Source: Halorussus lipolyticus (GTDB lineage: Archaea > Halobacteriota > Halobacteria > Halobacteriales > Haladaptataceae). Taken from it: 64,000 nt of DNA. Below, in pieces: positions 1 to 8,375 of this stretch. The notes below the pieces were generated by a model that saw nothing but the letters and a program-made list of their open reading frames with translations, was not told the origin of the DNA and ran no database searches. The stretch spans positions 38,608 to 102,607 of the forward strand of contig NZ_CP119807.1 in the NCBI RefSeq assembly GCF_029338375.1, written 5' to 3'. Numbering within the stretch: the first letter of the stretch is position 1; every line of letters begins with the position of its first letter. Both the position numbers and the translations under genes were made by a program.

Positions 1-312
1 GCCAATGAGAAACAGACTTTGGAGGGAACCTTCGATGAGATTAGTACGGTCGATGCTCCTAGCATGTACGTCCAGCTAGCTCGCAACGCTGAACCATCCG
101 AATTCGATGATGAAGAAGAAGACCGGATGGACAAAGCATTCGACGGCCTATCGGATGAGCTTGGAGAAGGCTATGAGTCGCGGAGAAAACTTGACTCCAC
201 ACTTCTGGACCTCGCTGATATCTCTGATGACGACCAAGATGAGCTGCTCGAAGAACTGTACAACGGGATGCTACGCGAGATGGTTGCTCTAAAGTTGATG
301 ATGGACTCATAG
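1..312 (+). CDS. Acidic hypothetical protein, 5' end outside window
   Basis: The reading frame is open from the first base of the window, so the start lies upstream and only the C-terminal 103 residues are seen. A TTG at 19 could start translation but nothing supports it. The visible part is strongly acidic and helical, with a Glu/Asp-rich stretch (DDEEEDRMDKAF) and a run of Leu/Asp/Glu near the end. No family is recognised. It is followed by a decayed gene on the other strand. I am confident that it is coding because of its haloarchaeal acidic composition; its role is unknown. Confidence 0.5.
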   Translation, partial: ANEKQTLEGTFDEISTVDAPSMYVQLARNAEPSEFDDEEEDRMDKAFDGLSDELGEGYESRRKLDSTLLDLADISDDDQDELLEELYNGMLREMVALKLMMDS

Positions 313-337
313 AACCGATTCTCTCGGACGACAGGAG

Positions 338-742
338 TTATGGGTGGCTATCATGCCACTCATGGATGCGATTGTAAATCGGGATTCCGTGTTCTGTAGC
401 TTCCTCCATTGCAATGGTACTGCCTTGTTTCTTTCGAAGAAACCGAGGGAAGTATCTGTTGAATCGTGAGATGACCATACGACTACGTCATGTGGTTTCT
501 CTGCGTCCGGTTGTAGAACGTCATCCTTGATCACCGCAGACGCTGAGTCGATGGCATCTCACTGGAGTAGAAGGATTCCGAGTGTGTCGTGGGCGAGTTA
601 GTAGGCGATCAACTGGTGCAAATTCTCGTTCGACGATCCCGAACTCCTTGGCTTTCTTATCATTGGCCTGATAGCATCGAGATACGAGTTTACTCTCTCT
701 CTCTCTCTCTCTCTCGGCTTTGTCGAGTGCGTCAAACGGCAA
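338..742 (-). pseudogene. Frame-broken DUF2493/SLOG-like gene remnant
   Basis: Three successive pieces in different minus-strand frames read like one protein. The first (about 742-560) contains CYQANDKKAKEFGIVEREF, the second (about 534-450) contains DAEKPHDVVVWS, and the third (about 440-338) contains GSTIAMEEATEHGIPIYNRI before a TAA. The order and the GST-x(n)-A-x(2)-GIPIY ending recall DUF2493-type SLOG proteins, in which a residue run is followed by D-V-V-W and then K/G-G-T-x-x-x-I-x-x-A. At least two frameshifts separate the parts, so it should be non-functional. A CT microsatellite lies in its 5' part. The family assignment is from memory of the motif pattern and is tentative. Confidence 0.45.
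693..715. repeat. CT dinucleotide microsatellite
   Basis: An uninterrupted run of alternating C and T spans 23 bases and encodes an Arg-Glu run in the 5' part of the decayed DUF2493-like gene. Such tracts slip easily and may have contributed to the frame breaks. Confidence 0.9.
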
Positions 743-868
743 GCATCCTTGAGGTTGTCACATTATAAGCGGAGTAGCGAGTGCTTGAGGAGTGACTTCG
801 AGGCGGTTCACGTAGAGAAGTTTCCCTAAATCTAAGGCTTCTACTGTTAGGCAAAGAGAGACGTGTTC

Positions 869-2680
869 TTACTCTGTGGTGAAGTCGTTGAATGTGGTGG
901 TGATTTTGTCGCGGATGAGTTGTTCTCGCTGGTTGAGGAATTCGGGGAAGTTCTCCAATTTGTAGAGAGAGGGATTGTTCGGGATACAGTGGCGTTCCCG
1001 ATAGGGATCGGTACGGGTGGTAATCCACTCGTCAAACGGGAGTTCTTGTTTGCGGGCGTTCTCTTCGTCAGTAAGGAGTTGGAGGTTTGCAATTCGGTTT
1101 TTTGCTTCTTCGTATTGCTTTGCCTGCATCGGATCGAAGCCGTGTTCTTCGACAAGCGTCTCTTCGTCAAGTTTGTTCTGTGGGAAAATATGGTCCTGTT
1201 CGTAGTTAACGCCTTGGCGGACTGCTTCGTCAAAATGCAGGAGAGAGAGCAAGAGGAATGATTTTTGAGACCGATAGGTTGTCTCTTCTAAGAGCGTTTG
1301 GAGAACTTCCTCACTGAAGCCGACGACTTTCCCTCGGCCACGCATCTTTTCATGGATTGTCTGTAGGGGGAAGGCTCCATCTGACTGGTTGATTGCGGCG
1401 CGGGCGTCGTCAAGGACTTCGTCAGGCCGTGAGTTGAATGTCCCATTGAGAAGCGCAGAAGTGAGCCAGTAATGAATACGGCGTCGGGTTTCGAGACCGA
1501 CGGTGGATGTCCAGTCAAGTGACGGATTGTGTTGGTCAATAAAGTACGCGATCGGGATGAGTGCGTTATGGCTAGTGAGACTTCGGCTGTCGAGACCGAA
1601 CTCAACAATCAAGTTGAGTGTTTCTATGATTGCGTCTTGGAACCCGCCGCTCTCCCAAACCGTCTGCATCCGGTCTAGGTTTTCGTTGGAGAAGTTCCCA
1701 ATCCGATATTGGGGAATGGTTTCCGTGCCGAACATCAGGAGTGCTTTCAGGATAAAGTCGATTCCGAATTTGAAATTCCGGTCAGAGTGTTCTCTGTTGA
1801 GTTGGTCGACGAACGAGGTGATCTGTTCGCGGGCGTCTAGTGAGTCGTCTCCTTGACTCCAACGTGCGGTCGCCATTGACAGAAGGATCTCCGACTTGCT
1901 GAGTGGCGTGCCCCCGTCGTTCATTCGGACGAAAATATCGAGAACGCGTTCTCGATTGGTCGTGTTCTCCTCGTGGTATTGAATTACATCGTCGTCATGG
2001 ACAACGTCGAAGAGTTTTTTCAGGGTCTTCCCTGCCGTCCATCGATGTTCATCCTCAATATCGAGATCTTCGGCGATGTCCATGATATCGTCGGAGGGAT
2101 CAATGGTGAGAACGTCGCCGACGCGATACCAGTAGGTCCCTTCTGAGTTCGATGGTTCTGGTTCGCGGAAAGAGAATTCGTATTTAAGCCCGAGTTCATC
2201 GTCAACGGTATCATCACCACCAGAGAGGAGATTGAGATAGAGCCGTTTCTGGTTCCAGGCGTCCGGGTTTTTCCGCTGGGCGTACTTTCGCTTCTCCGTG
2301 TACGTCCCTTTTAAGCCAATGTAGAATGCGGTGAGTCGCTGTTGACCGTCGAGAACTAAGTCTTGTTCTGACGGGAGTTCCAGCTCATCTTGCTCTCGGA
2401 CTTTTACATTGTGATACCGCATCTGGTCGAATTCCGGGTCGTCTGGATGGACACTATCCTCAATGTAGTGTTGAATGAACTGATATTTCATCTCGTCACT
2501 GGCTTCCTCACCGTTCAAGTGCCAGACGAGAAATGACCCAATTGGATACCCCTGCATTAGCGAGTCGAACAGCCGAATAATTTGGTCCGCATCCCAGACA
2601 AATTCACGCTGAATCGCTGGCAATAGGATAGAATGATTCAATCGGTCAACGGCCTGTGAGATACTCCACGACTGCGTCAT
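869..2680 (-). CDS. DUF262/DUF1524 (GmrSD-like) nuclease
   Basis: A protein of about 603 residues with the ParB-like DUF262 domain in its N-terminal half. The QREFVW segment near residue 25 and the signature LDGQQRL near residue 110 are both visible. The C-terminal half carries an HNH-type DUF1524 domain with DHIFP and NRIANLQLL followed by N-x-x-K. This is the architecture of GmrSD-type modification-dependent (type IV) restriction enzymes, in which DUF262 hydrolyses nucleotide and DUF1524 cuts DNA. A defence role is therefore likely but inferred. I chose the third in-frame ATG because a TATA-like box lies 28 bases upstream. The longer form starting at 2722 would have that box inside the coding region. 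The gene stands alone beside mobile DNA. Confidence 0.88.
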   Translation of the reverse strand: MTQSWSISQAVDRLNHSILLPAIQREFVWDADQIIRLFDSLMQGYPIGSFLVWHLNGEEASDEMKYQFIQHYIEDSVHPDDPEFDQMRYHNVKVREQDELELPSEQDLVLDGQQRLTAFYIGLKGTYTEKRKYAQRKNPDAWNQKRLYLNLLSGGDDTVDDELGLKYEFSFREPEPSNSEGTYWYRVGDVLTIDPSDDIMDIAEDLDIEDEHRWTAGKTLKKLFDVVHDDDVIQYHEENTTNRERVLDIFVRMNDGGTPLSKSEILLSMATARWSQGDDSLDAREQITSFVDQLNREHSDRNFKFGIDFILKALLMFGTETIPQYRIGNFSNENLDRMQTVWESGGFQDAIIETLNLIVEFGLDSRSLTSHNALIPIAYFIDQHNPSLDWTSTVGLETRRRIHYWLTSALLNGTFNSRPDEVLDDARAAINQSDGAFPLQTIHEKMRGRGKVVGFSEEVLQTLLEETTYRSQKSFLLLSLLHFDEAVRQGVNYEQDHIFPQNKLDEETLVEEHGFDPMQAKQYEEAKNRIANLQLLTDEENARKQELPFDEWITTRTDPYRERHCIPNNPSLYKLENFPEFLNQREQLIRDKITTTFNDFTTE

Positions 2681-2703
2681 ACTGCCAGACATTATACACC
2701 ACC

Positions 2704-2711
2704 GATATAAA
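2704..2711 (-). promoter_or_regulatory. TATA box of the DUF262 gene
   Basis: TTTATATC on the minus strand is centred 28 bases upstream of the ATG at 2680. That spacing places transcription start at the start codon, typical of leaderless haloarchaeal messages. Confidence 0.55.
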
Positions 2712-2890
2712 TGAAACGACATAGCCTAGCTGTCCCTGGATCTCATCTTGACCCTGAACATCGCGAGTGTTCGGACGGTGCTTGTATTCAATCCAGCCAC
2801 ACCAGGACTGACGCCGCAGGCTAGCACAGATTACCTCGCACCGGTCCGGACGAAGCAAATTCACCCCCAACGCATCCTCTCCAAGACTAC

Positions 2891-3043
2891 CTATAACGTC
2901 TGTCTATAACCAAAGCTACGTCCGTTCATCCCGACGAACCAGTTAATCCGAGTGTAGAACTGCGCGTCCTTGTGAACGAGGTCGCGTGTCGATTCGAGAC
3001 TGTCGCTGCAGGGCGCGGAAAACGCCGGAAGGTTGAATTCCAT
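2891..3043 (-). CDS. Possible small protein, 50 residues
   Basis: A short open frame starts with ATG and reads MEFNLPAFSAP and later DAQFYTRINWFVGM before TAG. Its amino-acid composition looks protein-like rather than random for an antisense frame, with aromatic and acidic residues. It has no recognisable family. It lies in the 620-base stretch between the DUF262 gene and the IS element, where the rest shows no convincing gene. It may be the C-terminal remnant of a larger decayed gene. Confidence 0.25.
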   Translation of the reverse strand: MEFNLPAFSAPCSDSLESTRDLVHKDAQFYTRINWFVGMNGRSFGYRQTL

Positions 3044-3147
3044 ATGACCTCTCTCGTTGACGGACGTACCGCGGATGTGGCGAGAGAACTCATTGGCTAC
3101 ATCTCTTGAATAGACCGTACTACGTCAACGATGATAGCCTAGAGTGA

Positions 3148-3300
3148 CTAGGAATTCCTGATACTGGGGCCTCGTACGACGTTCGTGAACGAACAAGAAA
3201 TCTCGAATACGCATCGCTTGCCGACGTGGTTGGTCTCGTGTTGAAGCGGGCGGAGAACCTGCCGCGGAAGATTTTAGCCAGCATTGAGAGTAGCCATGGT
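3148..3300 (+). pseudogene. Probable N-terminal fragment of the split recombinase
   Basis: A 51-codon open segment starts just after a TGA, contains LEYASLADVVGLVLKRA and PRKILASIESSHG, and stops being protein-like exactly at the left end of the IS element. The reading frame resumes after the adjacent MITE at 4493 with DWAIDDERTRNAF, the start of the recombinase segment. The codon phase fits a join of these two pieces. I infer that both belonged to one tyrosine recombinase gene before insertion. No start codon is visible in frame, so the true 5' end is also damaged or lies in another frame. Confidence 0.45.
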
Positions 3301-4346
3301 CGCTCTTATGTAGAATTGCGGAAAGTCCCGATAACGAGACATTCAATGGTTGAGTCGACGGATTTGCCAGCCAGGGTGAGTGAGCGAACGATGCCGAAGG
3401 TGTGAGCGGCCTGTTCCAAGCCCTGCTTGGACAGGCCGCGGAACTTCCGCAGCCATGGTTGAACAAGCGAAAACAGGCACTCAGCCTGGTTAATGTGGAC
3501 GCCGTCGGGCGATACGTACCGTTCCTTGTGCACGACGGTTCGATGGTCACGCTCCATCTCTCGGTAGGCTTGGAGACCGTCGATCCAGACCTCTCCCAGT
3601 GGCTGGGAGAGGTCTTCAGCCGCCTGAATCACTGGCTCAAGATCACCGTCGTAGTCGATGCCGAGTTGGCCGCGGATCACGCGAAGCGAGTCGCGGCACG
3701 CCGCGACGAGCGTCAGTTGATCACCGTGACGCCCTCGCCAGCGTGATCGGCCTCTCTGGGACGAGCCGCCGCGAGAACGGCTGTGCCGCGGCGGCTCTTG
3801 TCCTTTGTAGCCCGAACAGACCTCACCAGATTCGTCGACTTGTATCGGTCCGTCGATGGTTTGGTTGAGGAGGCTCCAGACGACGGGGAAGCCGCGATGG
3901 ATCGCGGCTTCCACCTCCCGAATCGCCGTGTGAATGGTTTTGTAGGCTCGCCCGAGCAACGGCGCGATCTGGTTGATACTGAGTAACGTATCGGCGTAGA
4001 GCGTGAACGCGAGAAGCACCTCTCCTGTGGTGAGGTGCTTCTCGTGGAACGGCGTTCCGTAGGTGTAGACCGGCTTGAAGTTGCAGTCTCGGCACCACAC
4101 GCGGTCGAGACTCGACCACGTCTGGACAGCGGTGTGCCCGCAGCGTGGACAGGACGTGTTCTCCCAGAAGTCCTTGAGTCGCCGCTCGATGCGGGCATTG
4201 AGCGGTTCGGTGTCGATCTCGACGACGCCCAGCTTGATCAACTCGCGAAACATCCCGCCAAACGCCGGCTGAGCAGAAGCCATACCGCTAGATTACCGCC
4301 GACTCAGTGTAACTACACGGGCTTTCCGCAGCCTTGCATAAGAGCG
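3301..4346 (-). mobile_element. IS1595-family (ISH4-like) insertion sequence
   Basis: The 1046-bp element carries one transposase gene and is bounded by imperfect terminal inverted repeats of about 25 bp. The left end reads CGCTCTTATG then TAGAAT then TGCGGAAAG. The reverse complement of the right end reads CGCTCTTATG then CAAGGC then TGCGGAAAG. I find no matching direct repeat in the 8 bases on each side, although IS1595 elements normally make one. This suggests later rearrangement with the neighbouring MITE. Confidence 0.8.
3306..4283 (-). CDS. IS1595-family transposase
   Basis: A 325-residue DDE-type transposase. An N-terminal zinc ribbon (CPRCGH, then CRDCN) at about residues 45-68 is followed by a helix-turn-helix-like region. 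The catalytic core follows: D in QVDESG near residue 150, D in VWIDGLQAY near residue 245, N in HINQAE, and a K shortly after. This D-D-N-K arrangement is characteristic of the IS1595 (ISXO2) family. An Arg/Ser/Gly-rich loop interrupts the core at about residues 165-190. The stop codon lies inside the left terminal repeat. The frame is intact, so the element may be active. Confidence 0.87.
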   Translation of the reverse strand: MASAQPAFGGMFRELIKLGVVEIDTEPLNARIERRLKDFWENTSCPRCGHTAVQTWSSLDRVWCRDCNFKPVYTYGTPFHEKHLTTGEVLLAFTLYADTLLSINQIAPLLGRAYKTIHTAIREVEAAIHRGFPVVWSLLNQTIDGPIQVDESGEVCSGYKGQEPPRHSRSRGGSSQRGRSRWRGRHGDQLTLVAACRDSLRVIRGQLGIDYDGDLEPVIQAAEDLSQPLGEVWIDGLQAYREMERDHRTVVHKERYVSPDGVHINQAECLFSLVQPWLRKFRGLSKQGLEQAAHTFGIVRSLTLAGKSVDSTIECLVIGTFRNST

Positions 4347-4353
4347 ACTTCAA

Positions 4354-4493
4354 CGCTCTTATGTAGAACTGTGGAAAGACGATCTGACAGGAACTATTCC
4401 TGCTGTCGTCTGGCGGTTTAACCGCTCACTCAGTTGCTCCGCATGAAGCCATTATAAGTAGATGGCCGCTTTCCGCGTTTCTACATAAGAGCG
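4354..4493. mobile_element. MITE related to the adjacent IS1595 element
   Basis: A 140-bp unit without a gene has 25-bp terminal inverted repeats. The left end is CGCTCTTATGTAGAA then CTGT then GGAAAG. The reverse complement of the right end is CGCTCTTATGTAGAA then ACGC then GGAAAG. These ends match those of the neighbouring IS, from which it is separated by only 7 bases, so it can be seen as a non-autonomous derivative mobilised by that transposase. It immediately precedes the intact part of the recombinase. Confidence 0.75.
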
Positions 4494-5494
4494 ACTGGGC
4501 TATCGACGACGAGCGCACTCGAAACGCCTTCGAATCGTACCTCCGGTCGCTCGACCGTCGCCGGAAACTCGCCGACTCCACGCTCGCCTCGAAACGCACC
4601 CACCTGTCGGCCTACGCCGAGACCTACCGCGACCGCCACGGGACCGACGACCTCCTTACGCCACTCGAAAATCTCGACGAGCGCGGCGAGGAGATAGACC
4701 GTGCCTACGCAGTCCTCGACGTGTTCGACGCCGAACGCTCGACCGACGCCTCGAAAATGGAGTACACGACGACCGTCACGAACTGGTACGACCGCCTCGT
4801 CCGCCACGGCCGGGGGAAGTTTAATCCGCTCGAACACGCGATGACCGAGTTCGGATGGGAGCGCGAAGACCCCGACAATCGTCCGCTCGAAGCGACCGAC
4901 GTTCGTGCCCTCTACGACGCCGCAGAATCGCTCGAAAACCGTCTCCTCGTCGTGGCACTCGCGGGATGGGGGCTTCGCTCTGGCGAGGCCGCACGTCTTC
5001 ACCAGCGCCAGTTGGTTGGTCTGGACAGCGACGACCCACGTCTCGACTTCCAAGAACGAAAAAACGGGCCGAGTTCGGTGAGTCTCCTGTACGGTCTCAG
5101 CGTGCTGAAAGACCGCCGGAATGCGCTCGCCGAAGACGAGACGTGGAACGGGTACCTGTTCCCGTCGTCGCAGTCCTCTGCGGGGCACATCGCCAGCAAC
5201 ACGGTTCGGAACCGATTCCGGTCGCTTGCATCCGACGCGGGCGTACAGGTTCGGGGCCACCGGCCGAAACCGCACATGGCCCGCCGGTTCTGGTACACGG
5301 CGTATCAGCAAGCGACAGCGAACCTCCTCGACCGCCTCGAAGGAATCGCGGCCGACCAAGGAAGCGCGTCCGCCGAAGTCGTCGCTCAGAGCTATCTCTC
5401 GAACGAGGAGCTTCGAACGGCGCGCCGTGACGCGATGCGTGAGAAACTGGCCGAAGCGCTCGAGCGAGCAGAGGCGGAACGACCGTCGGAATAA
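4494..5494 (+). CDS. Tyrosine recombinase/integrase, N-terminus cut off by MITE/IS
   Basis: The frame is open from the MITE end to TAA at 5494. The first 75 residues look like a SAM-like core-binding domain (SLDRRRKLADSTLASKRTH). The catalytic domain follows with Arg in GWGLRSGEAARL, the His-x-x-Arg box in HMARRFWYT, and a Tyr in AQSYLS, giving the R-H-R-Y set of XerC/D-type site-specific recombinases. No ATG precedes the catalytic domain. A GTG at 4721 could start a shortened protein of 257 residues without most of the core-binding domain. I infer a disrupted gene whose 5' part sits at 3148-3300. It was probably the integrase of a former integrative element. Confidence 0.72.
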
Positions 5495-5624
5495 ACCATA
5501 TTCTGGTGTATCATTCGCTGTCCCACCTCGGGTGTGAAGTAGTCGGTTAAATTCGTTTCAGTAGCCCGGATTACCAAAATTCGCTTCCGGGAACCCTTTT
5601 TTCCGAACCCCGAGAAGTACCGAT

Positions 5625-6839
5625 ATGGTCTCGTTGGTTCGGCGGTACTACCTCTACCGCGCGACGCTCTCGGCGGGGTTCTACCTGCCGGTCTCCGTGA
5701 TTTACATGGAGACGCAGGGTCTCGGCCTCGCCGACATCGGGTTCGTGCAGGGGGCGTTCCTGTTCTCGATGGTGGCGTCGGAACTGCCGACCGGCTATCT
5801 CGGCGACCGACTCGGCAGACGGTCGGCGCTCGCGCTCGGCAACGCCATCGTCGTCGCGGTGATGCTCGGGTTCACCGTCGCCGACTCCACCGCGGCGTTC
5901 GCCGTCGTCTACGTGGTCTGGGCGGTCGGATGGACCTTCAGAACCGGGACGGCTGACGCATGGCTCTACGAACTCCTCGCCGAGGAGGGCATGGCGGACG
6001 AACACGCCCGAATCAGCGGTCGGGCCAACTCGGCCCTGCGAATCGTTTCCGCTGGCACGGCGCTCACCGCGGGGGTCCTCTACACTATCGACCCGGCGGT
6101 CCCCTTCCTCGCCAACGCGGGACTGGCGGCGCTCGGCCTGCCGCTCCTCGCCACGCTCCCGAAGACGCAGGGAAGTGCTGACGGCGATGCCGACGCGAAC
6201 GCTGAGACCGACGCGGCCGATTCCGGGATGAGCGTCCGCGAGGCCGTCCGGGTCCTCGCCACCCAACTCCCCCGGCCGTCGATTCGCTGGATAGTCGCCT
6301 ACGCCGCGCTGTTCAACCTCGTGTTCTCGGTGACGCGGGTGTTCGAGCAACCGGCGATGCGGGCGGTCGGGGTGCAGGTCGCCGAGTTGGGTCTCCTCTA
6401 CGCCGGGTTCAAACTCGTCTCGGCAGTCGCCGCGGGGTCTGTCGGACCGATACAGGACCGCCTCGGAACTCGCGGGGTCCTGCTGTCGCTGGTCCCGGTC
6501 GTCGCCGTCGTCTACGCCAGTTTCGCCGTCGTGCCGATACTGCTGGTTCCGGCGCTGTTCGTCCGGCGTGGGATGCAGAGCGTCACCCGACCGGTCCGCA
6601 ACGAGTACATCAACGACCGGTTGGAGGACGTTGGCCGGGCAACGGTGCTGTCGGGCGTCTCGATGGCGCTCACGCTGGTCTCGGGCACCGCGAACGTCCT
6701 CGGCGGCCGGGTCGCGGCGTCTGTCGGTCCGCTGGCCTTCCTCTCGACGGTCGGCGTTGCGGTGTCGGTCGCCGGCGGTCTCGTCTGGGTCGCCACGCGG
6801 CCGGTCCGGACCTCCTCGGCCGACGCTGTGCCGTCGTAG
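5625..6839 (+). CDS. MFS transporter
   Basis: A 404-residue hydrophobic protein with about 12 membrane segments. The cytoplasmic loop between segments 2 and 3 carries the MFS motif A (GYLGDRLGRRSAL, about residues 64-76). The start of segment 1 has positively charged residues. A polar Asp/Glu/Ala-rich loop (about residues 185-205, ADGDADANAETDAADSG) separates the two six-helix halves. The substrate cannot be told from sequence. The ATG follows a T-rich stretch around 5598. It is a single gene on the same strand as the isomerase 62 bases downstream. Confidence 0.87.
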   Translation: MVSLVRRYYLYRATLSAGFYLPVSVIYMETQGLGLADIGFVQGAFLFSMVASELPTGYLGDRLGRRSALALGNAIVVAVMLGFTVADSTAAFAVVYVVWAVGWTFRTGTADAWLYELLAEEGMADEHARISGRANSALRIVSAGTALTAGVLYTIDPAVPFLANAGLAALGLPLLATLPKTQGSADGDADANAETDAADSGMSVREAVRVLATQLPRPSIRWIVAYAALFNLVFSVTRVFEQPAMRAVGVQVAELGLLYAGFKLVSAVAAGSVGPIQDRLGTRGVLLSLVPVVAVVYASFAVVPILLVPALFVRRGMQSVTRPVRNEYINDRLEDVGRATVLSGVSMALTLVSGTANVLGGRVAASVGPLAFLSTVGVAVSVAGGLVWVATRPVRTSSADAVPS

Positions 6840-6901
6840 GACGAGCGACGAGCGCGGCCGAACGTCGAACTTCTATCACGCTGTAAGGTGAAGGGTGGGG
6901 C

Positions 6902-7576
6902 GTGAACCTCGACTATCCCAACTTCCTGTTGAACCTCAAGACCTACGACGGAACCTACGGCGAGGACGCGCTGGCCTACGCCGAGGAGGTCGAGGAGGTC
7001 GCCGACGAGACCGACGCCACCTTTGCGGTCGCCCCGCAGGCGACCGACCTCCGCCTCGTGGCCAAGAACACGTCGCTGTCGGTCGTGGCGCAGGCCGCCG
7101 ACGCCGCCGAACCGGGCAGAGAGACCGGCGGGATTCTGCCGGAAGCAGTCGCTGAGGCGGGCGCTGACGGCCTCATGATGAACCACCCCGAGCGCCGCGA
7201 CACGCTGGCCGACGTGGAGACCAAGATTCGGCGGTGCGAGGAGTGCGGCCTCGATGCCATCGTCTGCGCCGACAGCATCGAGATGGGCCGGGCGGTGCTG
7301 GAGTACGACCCGGACTGTATCATCTTCGAGAACCCCGACGACATCGCCTCGGGCAACGCGCTGGCCCGGACCCGGCCCGAGTTGGTCGAGGAGTTCGTCG
7401 GCATCGTCGCGGAGCGCAATCCCCGGACGAAGGTCCTCCTCGGCGGGGGAATCACGACCGCAGACGACGTGGCCCGGTCGTTCGAGTTGGGCGCTGACGC
7501 GGCCGGTGCGGCCTCCGCGGCGGTGCTGGCGGACGACAGACGGGGTTGGTTGGAGGCGATTGCGGGCGCGTTCTGA
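6902..7576 (+). CDS. Divergent triosephosphate isomerase-like protein
   Basis: A 224-residue TIM-barrel protein of archaeal TpiA length. Recognisable landmarks are the catalytic Lys in NLKTY (residues 10-14), APQATDLR, the catalytic His in NHPERR, Glu in FENPDDIASG, and the phosphate-binding GGGITTADDV near the C-terminus. The usual archaeal QH-x-x-P is replaced by QAADAAEP, NHSE by NHPE, and EPPELIGTG by ENPDDIASG, so it is a divergent copy. The enzyme would interconvert dihydroxyacetone phosphate and glyceraldehyde 3-phosphate in the cytoplasm, or may have shifted to a related substrate. The start is a GTG preceded by a GGTG-rich leader, and no in-frame ATG is near. Confidence 0.72.
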   Translation: MNLDYPNFLLNLKTYDGTYGEDALAYAEEVEEVADETDATFAVAPQATDLRLVAKNTSLSVVAQAADAAEPGRETGGILPEAVAEAGADGLMMNHPERRDTLADVETKIRRCEECGLDAIVCADSIEMGRAVLEYDPDCIIFENPDDIASGNALARTRPELVEEFVGIVAERNPRTKVLLGGGITTADDVARSFELGADAAGAASAAVLADDRRGWLEAIAGAF

Positions 7577-7729
7577 GCGAGTCGGTCCTCGTTCGCGTCT
7601 GGGCCGGTTTCCGGAGTCTGTCGAGCGACTCCGCGACCCGGTTCGCACGTCGTCGGCCTCGCCGAACTCGTCGGGAACTCCGGATGCGAAATCCGATGAT
7701 TTATACCCACCACCTGTCTTCGTCCGTTC

Positions 7730-8293
7730 ATGTTTGTTCCGGGCGCTCTCATCGCATTGGCGACGTTTCCGGGCATCGTCGCTCACGAGTACGCCCACGA
7801 GAGAGCGTGTCGTAAGCGCGGTCTGGAGGTCCAAGACACCTGTTACTTTCAACTCGCGTCGCCGAACGGCTACGTCAAGCACGAACAACCCCGCCAGTAC
7901 GACGACGCCTTCTGGGTCAGTCTCGCGCCGTTCACCATCAACACGCTCTTGGCGGTGGGGTTCTCTGCCGTGGCCGGTGTCTGTCTGTTTCTGACGCGAG
8001 CGACCGGGATGGGCGTCTTCGGCTACGCGACCGGACCGCCGGCGTGGTTGGCACTCTCGCTCGCGTGGCACGCGATTCCCTCGAAGGACGACGCCGAAAA
8101 CGTCTACGAACACGCCAAGCGGGAGTGGCACACCTCGTGGTTCGCGCTCCTCGGGTTCCCCATCGTGGCGGCGCTCTACGTCTGGCACTACCTGAGCTAT
8201 CTCTGGTTCGACGCCCTCTACGCGCTCGCGGTGGTCGGCGGGACGATTTGGCTCCTCTGGCTTGCCGGCGAGGCCGTCGGTCTCCCGGTTTAG
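7730..8293 (+). CDS. Membrane zinc metalloprotease (M50-like)
   Basis: A 187-residue membrane protein. The first helix carries the zinc-binding motif HEYAH (residues 19-23), preceded by hydrophobic residues as in site-2-protease-like (M50/DUF3267) families. Further segments lie at about residues 63-85, 92-108, 138-157 and 160-180. It lacks a PDZ domain and is short, so it may be a minimal site-2 protease or another HEXXH membrane enzyme. Its substrate is unknown. It stands alone between the isomerase and the thiamine genes. Confidence 0.72.
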   Translation: MFVPGALIALATFPGIVAHEYAHERACRKRGLEVQDTCYFQLASPNGYVKHEQPRQYDDAFWVSLAPFTINTLLAVGFSAVAGVCLFLTRATGMGVFGYATGPPAWLALSLAWHAIPSKDDAENVYEHAKREWHTSWFALLGFPIVAALYVWHYLSYLWFDALYALAVVGGTIWLLWLAGEAVGLPV

Positions 8294-8344
8294 TCTCGGA
8301 TTTCTAATTACAGTTCCCCGCCACTTCCGAATCCAATCACCCGG

Positions 8345-8351
8345 TTATATA
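8345..8351 (+). promoter_or_regulatory. TATA box of the thiamine-binding operon
   Basis: TTATATA is centred 28 bases upstream of the ATG at 8376, which supports a leaderless transcript and this start over the earlier in-frame GTG/ATG choices. Confidence 0.55.
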
Positions 8352-8375
8352 CGTCGGTGATTGGTATCGTCGGCT

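Noticed and set aside
2646..2870. Minus-strand frame of 74 codons upstream of the DUF262 gene
   Set aside because: It overlaps the DUF262 promoter and start, has no family pattern, and could at most be a remnant.
3301..4493. Simple composite transposon with target duplication
   Set aside because: The bases flanking 3301 and 4493 do not match as a direct repeat, nor do those flanking the IS or the MITE separately.
6512..8188. Long minus-strand frame of 558 codons
   Set aside because: It is antisense to the MFS, isomerase and protease genes. Its Arg/Gly-rich composition is the usual mirror of acidic GC-rich haloarchaeal genes.
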